From: Purshia tridentata
Lineage: Eukaryota > Streptophyta > Magnoliopsida > Rosales > Rosaceae
NCBI GenBank assembly: GCA_003254885.1
Contig: QANT01001948.1
Coordinates: 1-29,182, forward strand
Direction: 5' to 3'
Length of the DNA: 29,182 nucleotides
Shown here: positions 21,679 through 29,182 of the stretch, piece by piece
Position numbering within the stretch: position 1 is the stretch's first letter
Layout of the letters: every line of letters starts with the position of its first letter
Notes under the pieces: model-generated
Seen by the model: only the letters and a program-made list of their open reading frames with translations
Databases searched by the model: none
What the model was told of the DNA's origin: nothing
Translations under genes and position numbers: made by a program

Positions 21679-21839
21679 CTAATTAAAACTCATAATTAGG
21701 GCTTTGCCACTTGAAAGGTGATGAAGATATGTAGCTATGAAGCGTGGATTGAAAGAGGAGGTAGGCAGAGAAATGGAGAGGGATTTGAAACTATTGAAGA
21801 GGTTAGTATCTGTGAGAGAGAGTGGGTGATTTGAGTGTG

Positions 21840-21847
21840 TTTAAATA
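21840..21847 (-). promoter_or_regulatory. Probable TATA box of the LRR receptor gene
   Basis: TATTTAAA on the minus strand is followed by CT/CA-rich leader-like sequence, placing transcription start near 21812. Combined with the leader intron, this gives a coherent 5' end. Confidence 0.55.
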
Positions 21848-22530
21848 GATGGGGGAATTAAAGGAATGGAAAAGTTGGTAAGAAAGTTGGGGTTAATTAC
21901 GAAAAGGCACCTTGACTTTCTTTAGAATGATGTTTGAACACGAACGGTTGAAAGGGAAACAGGGACAGATGTTGGGAAAAAGCCTCTGATTTTGTCGGGT
22001 TATATTTCTCTCTTACCAAACTGCTCTTTTGACTGACTGACTCGCGCCATAATGACAAGGGTTAGTAACCGTTGAACACTATCCCAAACTCGATCATATA
22101 TAATATATATCCATTTATGCGTTTTCTTATTTTTTCGATAAATAAAATAAAACTCTGGGGAATGATAAGGACCAAAACAGATAGGTTGCAAGCGATACGT
22201 TGAAAATTTGAGTGGAGCAGACATCGATCGAAGTAAAAATATTAGAAAAATTTGAGCCAATTAAACTGATGATATGGGATTTTGTGCTTTGTTTTTCTAC
22301 AATTTTGAGGTGGGTATAAAATTTCTTTCAAAATTTTGTCTAGTTGATCAATGGACATCTACTTTCCTCGCGTTCTAAGCTCCGCAACATAATCGGACTC
22401 CAATAAGGGCTCCTATAAAAGAAAAAGAAATCAAATGGCTATGGTAGCCATGTACAAGCTATTGTACAACAAACTTGAACTGTTCTTCTTTGTAGTACAT
22501 TTACTAGAAATAAGAGATTAACAAAAGAAA
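21848..22530. other. Upstream region of the LRR receptor gene
   Basis: AT-rich non-coding DNA, the proximal promoter of the minus-strand receptor gene. The ORF at 22000-22260 has no recognisable family. No other feature is supported. Confidence 0.5.
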
Positions 22531-22863
22531 AATGCTTGGGTCCTCAAGCTTGAGGACCAACTTTGTCCTCAAACCCGCTAAAAGTCATAATTCAGCCGTG
22601 CCGGTTCAAAATCAGAACCATACAATTTTTTGATTACTTAATAAAGATCACCTTTACAAAAAATCAACTTAATCGGAAATCGTTTAGTTATACAATTGTT
22701 ATACAATCAAACGATTTCCGATTGAGTTAATTTTTTCCAGAAATGATCTTTATTATGTGATCTAAAAATTGAATAGTTTTGATCTTGAACCGGCATGACG
22801 GAATTATAATTTTTAGCGGGCTTGAGAACAAGGTTAGTCCTCAAGCTTGAGAACCCAAGCATT
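22531..22863. mobile_element. Foldback MITE (long inverted-repeat element)
   Basis: The two halves are reverse complements across almost the whole ~331 bp, with a single centre at about 22697. Outer ends are TGCTTGGGTCCTCAAGCTTG (from 22533) and its partner ending at 22861. Inner arms AATCGGAAATCGTTT (22671-22685) and its exact complement (22709-22723) keep the same centre, so few indels have accumulated. The terminal segment also contains the local palindrome CCTCAAGCTTGAGG. There is no coding capacity. No clear target-site duplication is seen, so the superfamily is unassigned. It sits about 0.7 kb upstream of the receptor gene TATA box. A transcript would fold into a long hairpin. Confidence 0.85.
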
Positions 22864-23429
22864 ATATATATGGGATGCTTTTTTCTCGTGATAATGGGGA
22901 AAGTTAGGTTGTTTAATTTCCTGCTCTGGTATAAGTTAATTAAGACACAATTTGACAGCTATCTTATATTCAGATCCCATCACCAGCTATCTTATGACAG
23001 ACCTGTACATTTGAAAGAACAATAATTGTTTTTCTTCAAATCCATTCAAATGCTAGCTTGGTTGGAGTTCCACTAATCATTGTTGCAATATCTACCTACT
23101 TGCATGTGTTGTCATTGGTTAATGGGTTGTTTCTAAATTACTACTTTAAATTGTCAGACCAAATTATGACAAATCAATTATCAAAATTATTCTTCAAGCT
23201 AACTTACTTTTGTGTGTTTACATAATACATATAAGTGGTATTGAAAGTAGATGTAGTGCAGCAGTAAGGGCAAACTTGGTAGCTAGCTAGCTAGGTAGAG
23301 CTAGAAGCTGATGATGATGATGATGAACTACTTCTTCCCCTATAGCTGCATGTAAAAAAAGCAATATTCTTGAACCCCTTTTGTTTGGACTGCTCTAGCT
23401 TTTATTTTGATCTAGGATTCTCCTTCTGA

Positions 23430-23750
23430 TCAGCAGAGAGAGAAAAGAAAACTTTTAGAGAGAGAGATAGAGAGAGTTGGAAATTAATGAAGGCAAAGAG
23501 GAACAGAAGAGAACAGTGGGTCTAGATAAAAAGTAAAAAGGGGACGGGAGAGAGAGAGAGAGAGCAAAGCAGTCTAAGCAGAGAATGAATGAGTTGAAAA
23601 GAAAAAGTAGGGTAGCTTTACGTTACACATACAACAACACTAGCTTAGTGGCAGTGCTCGTGCACAAACCTCTCTCTTTTTCTTCTCTCCGATCTCTTCC
23701 CATCTCTCTGTGTGCTCTCCAGGGGGGACCCACACTCTCTTTCTCGAAGG
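23430..23750. other. Purine-rich to pyrimidine-rich tract
   Basis: About 23430-23570 is dominated by GAGA/GAAA on the + strand, including a pure GA run at 23548-23564. About 23665-23750 is dominated by CTCT/TTCT. It resembles a plant core promoter plus leader, but no ORF of conserved character follows in either direction. Confidence 0.4.
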
Positions 23751-26223
23751 AATATACAGTGTCTGGTCTTTGTCATGCCCGGCATGCTTTTCATTTTCTA
23801 GGGTTTTACACTCCTTTCATTTTCTCACGCCCACCAGTACCTTTCGTGCATTATTTCCCCACTTCTCATAAAACCTAACTTTACCATTCAGTATTTTACA
23901 GAATTTTTCTCTACTACGAACCTGCAATCGTGTTAAATGATCAGTACGTAGTTCGTGTATTTTAATTTTTTTTAGTTTTTAACGTAAGTTAGGTTCACAA
24001 TTCAAGAATTAAAATTTAACATCTAAATCTTAAATGTGTGTGAGTTGATTAAAGATCCTGATTCAACGTATGGATCTGCAATACTATATTTAGACTGGTA
24101 TTTAATTTACATATAAGTTATATAACATAACCAATTAAAGAGAAAGTGGATTATATTATATTGTATTAGATATTTTCCACTAGATCTAACTCAAGCGCGC
24201 TAATTAAGAGCCTTGAGTTTCTTTAAAAATTAAAACCCTAGCTGTGCGGGGGTGTTCGATCAATTTCCACTATGTTTCTGATCATGGAAAAAGGCCATTA
24301 GGCATATGACAATGAGCAAGTTAGTGGGCAAAAATGGTATAGTGCTAGGCTGGTAGAGTGAGATCAGACAGAAGGACTTCGCTTCTAGATAATTATAGAG
24401 TTCAATTCGTTTCTTTAATTATATGTAAAAAAGAAGAAGAAAACAAATAAGATACGATCAAACTCAACAATTATCTACTTACTTCCTCTCATCCACTACT
24501 TGGATGTGACCATGTGGATGTGATTATAATAATCGAATATTCTTATCTTTGGTGATCTAATGTTATAATAAATGGATATTTAATTGTTGATTATTCAGTT
24601 AAAAATTCACTTTGGACTTTGGAGATATTAGTATTGAAAAGTTCATTTATGCCAATATGCTGTAAAGAGCATATTGTAGTCCAAAACTAGGTTTTAGTGC
24701 TTCATTTTTGTACTTATACTAATAAGTATATACCACTTTCCATTACATATACCTTTTGTGATCTCGCATATATATGTATTTATTTAAATGCTTACTTTTT
24801 TTCAGATTAATTAATCGATCAGTACTGAGGTTTGCATGACGTGGAGGCTAGCCGACCCATATCCCTTGAATAAGGGTCTCAATCTCTTTTGAAATATGTA
24901 GGGCTTCATGTTCTTAGTTAGTGGCCTAGTTCATTCACTTAGCTAAAACTTTAATTATACTTTAATTGCTTGTTTAATTTAATGACTATTATTGAGAACT
25001 TTTGCTTGCACTTCTATGAGTGTTCTTTCATTCTTTTCTTTTGTAAACAATATATAGATATATATATCGAATCGCGAATGTATTATGGACTGCAAATGTC
25101 GGGCGCAAGGGTCCACTATGATTTTGACTAACATGGGTTATTGAGCCACTTAGCCAAATCTAGCCCCAAAAAATATATATATATACGCTTTCATAGACGC
25201 ACAAAATTGTAAATAAGAGCACTGTGACACTGACGAATTAAATTTGTTCCAATTAATATGATGATGTATTATTTATGCAAACAAGTATTGAAAAAAAAAG
25301 ATTTATTTATTATTAATAAATAAAATATTGACACATTATTTGATAAATAAAGTTGACATTAGTATATATATAAAATATAAATAACTAGTTACTAAGATTG
25401 TGGTGATTAGATTTCTTCAAATCAACATAACGATATTGAATAACGTGCTCATTATCAAGTTTGATAAATTAAGATTGACTTAATTGGCTAAGGACAAAAC
25501 TTCTTTTTACACATCTTGATTCAAACTCTCTCCCTTCCCTATAAGAAAAGTAAATATTTGATCGACAGGCATATGCAATCTATTAGTTATGTAAAAATAA
25601 CAAAATATAGAAATGTTTCATATGCTACCTATATTTAATATTGATCAGATTATAAAACAATACATATATGTTACAAATTCTTTATAAGATGGTTAATGTA
25701 TAAACATAACTTTATTGTTAAAAAAAAATATTTGTGTTGATGAGGCCCATGTATTCCGCATTTTGAGCATGATCACAAATGTAGGGCACAAATCTCACAA
25801 GGGCTTTAACACAAAACTGCCGTTGTCATATTATGGACCCGCCCATTTTAAATTGGGAGATGGACACCCAATCAGGCTCTGACCAAAAAGTCTAAAATTC
25901 ACATGCAACATGCAATTTTTTTAATTTTCAATAATGAGTGGTCCATGATTTGAAATCCTAAAGTGGATGGTATTGCACGTGTGCAATTCACGTGCTATAT
26001 GAGATTTTGCACCAACTAAAATTATGAACTGTGGAGTATGACTAGCTAGTTTTAATTCAATTTATTGGTTGAAATGCACAGGGACTTCGATATTAGGGTT
26101 CAGTTGAGGACCATTTTGCAATTATTGCGCTCAGTCTATATTGATCCCACCGCCCAACTGGTCCTTTTTCGGTTCACTTTTTTTTTTTTCCCATGGAGGA
26201 CGGAGTTTTCACATTCGGGCTTC

Positions 26224-26283
26224 AGCCCATTACTACTCTGGGATAAGCTAGTTTTAGCCCATTACTACTTTGGGCTAAGCTAG
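26224..26283. repeat. 28-bp tandem repeat, two copies
   Basis: Copies at 26224-26251 and 26256-26283 share AGCCCATTACTACT and TAAGCTAG, differ at two positions and are separated by four bases. Confidence 0.85.
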
Positions 26284-26985
26284 CTGCTTTTACTCTATCC
26301 TAAGCCCAAAAATAAAGCTTAGTTACTGATTTCAATGGCGGAAAATGAAATGTCTGAAATGCCACTAGTCACATGCGAAGCAGGTCGGGTTTTCTATCAG
26401 CAATTTAAACAAGGTTGGAGTGCTATCATATTGAAAATATATGATTGAATTGCAAAAATAGAAAATATTAGAGTAAAGACTGTAAAGTAGAAATTTCATA
26501 AAATTACAGGACCAAAAATATCATTTGCCATAAATTATTTGATTAGTAGATGTATACAAATTCAAGAAGAATAAATAATTATAAATATTTATAAGATTCC
26601 GAAATTAATACAAAACAGAAAATAATTTTCAAAGCTATATAAACTAGACACTGAAAGAAGTCAAACCGATAAATGTTTCTTTGACAGAGATAAACTGAAA
26701 TTTCTAAAATTTAACAATTATGAAACCACCATATCAGACTAATGCTAGCGAAGTAGGTCAATCCAAATTAAATCAATGCATGTAAATGCAAACATGTAAC
26801 TCATAAATTGCAATACATTCGATATATATTTCATGCACGCCAATTGCCATTATATATATTTGCTGAGATAAATAGCTACTTCTTCTTTTCTTTTCTTTTT
26901 TATAGATTTGGGAAATGCATGGAAGAGTGGAACTTGTGACCTCTTCGTTGGAAACATAAAAACTACTAGCAATAACTAGTTAGTA

Positions 26986-27643
26986 TCAATAACTACGCCT
27001 TCGAGCAAGCTGCTTAGTTGCCAGCATTAATGGTGGATTGTCAGAAGTAGTTCTATTAAGGGAGCTTCTTTTTGCTATATTCCTCATGGCTGAGGTTAAC
27101 GACAGCTTAGGATTGAGCCTGGTGTTGTTGAATTCCTGGCAAATCTCCCTGTGACTCCTCACAGCTTCCGCCATGCCTAGTGTTTTTCGAGCTGATGATG
27201 ATGATGATGATCTTGTTATAATCTCTTTCACAGCTTCTGAACAAAGCCCACAAACCCAATTCCCTGAAAAGGAGTCCTCAACTTCACTGATATAGGCTGG
27301 AGTGCATTCCTCTTTCAGCCCACAGCATTCGCATTCTGCTTGCTTCAGTTCCCCTACTTCACCAATTTTGGTAATATTGTACTTAGTATTATTGGTACTA
27401 CTTATATGATCCAATTCCCTCCTATACTTGACTATTTCAGTTGACACATCAGAGATTGCCTTTCGAAGCCCAGCTTGTTCTTGATTCTACGCATACAAAA
27501 GAGAGATATTAATTGTTAGCTTGATGCATGATGATAAAATTTTAGTAAATTAAAGAGAGATATCGACAACCAATTAAAAATATTGTAACACTATCTAAAG
27601 AAGACAAAATTATTACCATAATGTCAGATAATAATATGATCAT
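26986..27643 (-). CDS. DUF1677 family protein
   Basis: The main exon (27486-26986) encodes a DUF1677 protein of unknown function, found only in plants to my knowledge. It carries the family signature ECECCGLKEECTPAYI followed by GNWVCGLCSEAVKE; cysteines at about 61, 63, 64, 70, 88 and 91 could bind a metal. A Ser run (about 102-107) and a basic C-terminus (LARRRSY) follow. The exon has no ATG before the conserved block, and an in-frame TAG immediately precedes it, so an upstream coding exon is required. I propose 27643-27617 (MIILLSDIM), joined by a 130-base GT-AG intron (27616-27487), giving 175 aa. An ATG at 27619 that abuts the donor would instead give M|NQEQAG. The TATA motif upstream fits either choice. 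The first exon is an inference; the family call is firm. Confidence 0.8.
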
Positions 27644-27716
27644 GCAGGTATTTGTGATGAGGCTTTTAAGATATAATATTTAGTTTCGATATCGTCTGAA
27701 GTCGTACTTGTGTAAG

Positions 27717-27726
27717 TATTTATATA
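27717..27726 (-). promoter_or_regulatory. Probable TATA box of the DUF1677 gene
   Basis: TATATAAATA on the minus strand lies about 75-100 bases upstream of the two candidate ATGs, predicting a short leader of roughly 45-70 bases. Confidence 0.55.
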
Positions 27727-29182
27727 CAAAATGAGGCAGGTTATACTGTGGGTGGGCTTGGGTTGTTTTCACTTTTCATTTGGGGTAAGGATATATAATT
27801 AATGTTTTCAAAGGGATTGAATTGAATGCAATAGTGATATTGATCGGATTTGAGAGAGAGAGAGTAAGTACTTTACACTTTACAGACTAAAATGTGTATA
27901 TTTTAATTTACAGATGCATGTGTACGTATTGCTTTTTCACGCCACTGTTATGAAAATTGCACATGCAACTTGCTGATAACTTGATATTATGGGAAGATAG
28001 ATCCTGCAAGTACATATACAAATAATAAAATTAACAAAAAAGAAAAAGAAAAGAGTAATTGAAACATATATAATTAAGCTGATAAGTTCAAGATCGAGCC
28101 ATATATGCATGCATATGCTAGCTCATCGATCTGTGAGGGAATTAATTATAATTCAAGAGTCTATACTCTATAGGCTAGGCTGCTTTAGACTACGCATCGA
28201 TCCCTCTTCCCCCATATATCAAGGGTGGAGAATTGGAGATATAACAAGTTGAATTTTAAATAATTAACCAATTTTATACCTATAGTATTTTAAAATCATT
28301 TATCAGAAATACTCTTCTTTATAATATGAAAATTAATTATTTTGTAATCTACTCTCTTCTCTCAATTGTGGCAGTTATAATGAACAGTATGCAAGATCGA
28401 TGATCATATATATATTTTATGCATGTATAGAAGAATTCAAGCTTGATCTAGGTGATCCTGTGATATATTTTTATGGAAAATCTGGGTTTAGAGCTTTTAA
28501 TTTTTGATATCATGCATGAAACATCAATTTTACACGTCCCTTGCAAGCCCACGAGGGAAGTGAAACTTTTTTGTTAATTTGAGGTCATTAGGATCTGTCA
28601 CCTTATGTTATAAGTCGTCCCTTATAATTAAACCAACTGCACGGATAATGATAAAACAAAAAAGAAGAAAAAAAGTGCATGCAAACTTCATAGTTATGGT
28701 CCCCCCATCTAAACCGTATCTTGACACTGCCAATTGTCATAGCTTTCAAGTTAGCCAAAGACGTGAAGAATGCCCATCGCTGGAAAAACAAGTGTACGTG
28801 GATAAATTTGTTGATCGGGTGATTTATAGGCCGGTCCATTTTTTTCTCCTCTCTTAGACTAATACCTTAATACTTCTTTATTTTTGACTAAGGTCCAAAA
28901 ATATTATACAGATGTTTTTTATTTAAAAAATATGTAATATTATCCTAAAATTAATGATATGTAAATCTTAATATTATCCTAGTATTATTATAAATGTATA
29001 TTACCTTAATATTATAATATTATATTATATTATATATCATAATTAATATTATCATATTATCTTATAATTAATTATGGAATTTAACTGTGTCAAACGAACC
29101 ATTGATCTCTGATTTGTAAATACATTTCAATTGTACCAATCAATTGATCGGCTCAGGTTTGTCGGCTTTTATGTTATGGTTT
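27727..29182. other. AT-rich intergenic right flank
   Basis: No gene is supported. Overlapping ORFs on opposite strands at 28579-28857 have no family resemblance. The last ~300 bases are extremely AT-rich, with recurring TAATATTATCCT motifs (near 28936 and 28968) and runs of ATATT. Confidence 0.55.

Larger units (their letters stand above)
22864..26985. other. Long intergenic region between the LRR receptor and DUF1677 genes
   Basis: About 4.1 kb without a supportable gene. It includes a GAT run (23310-23326), a purine-rich then pyrimidine-rich tract (about 23430-23750), AT-rich sequence with small hairpins such as 25295-25320, and a 28-bp tandem repeat (26224-26283). The ORF at 23585-23878 is compositionally biased (Leu/Ser/Phe/Pro) and resembles no known family. 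Confidence 0.55.

Noticed and set aside
23490..23740. Possible miR156-type precursor (AACAGAAGAGA near a GTGCTCTCC word)
   Set aside because: The mature sequence does not match known miR156/157, and the arms do not form a clean hairpin.
24330..24420. tRNA-like fragment with GTTCAATTC and a GGTAGAGTG word
   Set aside because: No matching acceptor stem, D-stem or anticodon stem can be folded around it; it is a chance resemblance.
26986..27447. Start of the DUF1677 protein at 27447
   Set aside because: That codon is GTG inside a longer conserved frame running back to 27486, so it is not a start.
1..29182. LTR retrotransposon, CRISPR array, or virus-derived insertion
   Set aside because: No long direct terminal repeats, regularly spaced repeats, or reverse-transcriptase, integrase or viral coding signals were seen in any frame.

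Overview
This is nuclear DNA from a flowering plant, almost certainly a eudicot. All four genes are plant families split by short AT-rich GT-AG introns, and the rest is AT-rich intergenic sequence with microsatellites and small inverted-repeat (MITE-like) elements. The overall flavour suggests a woody rosid, possibly Rosaceae, but that is an impression and cannot be proved from the sequence. I see no rRNA, tRNA, CRISPR array, organellar insertion or full-length transposon.

Layout: (1) 433-2662, + strand, a ten-exon gene for a TMX2-like membrane-anchored thioredoxin-fold protein of 258 aa; its eighth intron carries a 166-bp MITE-like inverted-repeat element. (2) 2663-7610, gene-poor sequence with microsatellites, a ~100-bp tandem duplication and a GC-richer patch near 5150-5570. 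(3) 7610-14114, + strand, an 18-coding-exon class III HD-Zip transcription factor that matches ATHB-8 best. It has a long leader rich in upstream ATGs, a probable 5'UTR intron, and a miR165/166 target site divided by intron 4. (4) 14115-18347, intergenic. (5) 18348 to about 21810, - strand, a two-coding-exon LRR receptor-like kinase of the SKM1/At2g25790 type. It has 22 LRRs, one transmembrane helix and a kinase domain lacking the HRD and DFG motifs. (6) 21850-26985, its upstream region and a long intergenic stretch, including a 331-bp near-complete foldback MITE and a purine-rich/pyrimidine-rich tract. (7) 26986-27643, - strand, a small DUF1677 zinc-ribbon-like protein with a tiny first coding exon. 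(8) 27727-29182, AT-rich intergenic.

The genes do not form an obvious pathway: ER thiol-fold membrane protein, vascular-identity transcription factor, peptide-receptor pseudokinase and a DUF1677 protein. They look like ordinary neighbours. I found no convincing undescribed multi-gene system. The most useful second-look items are the foldback element upstream of the receptor gene, the uORF-rich HD-Zip III leader, the predicted pseudokinase, and the micro-exon start of the DUF1677 gene.
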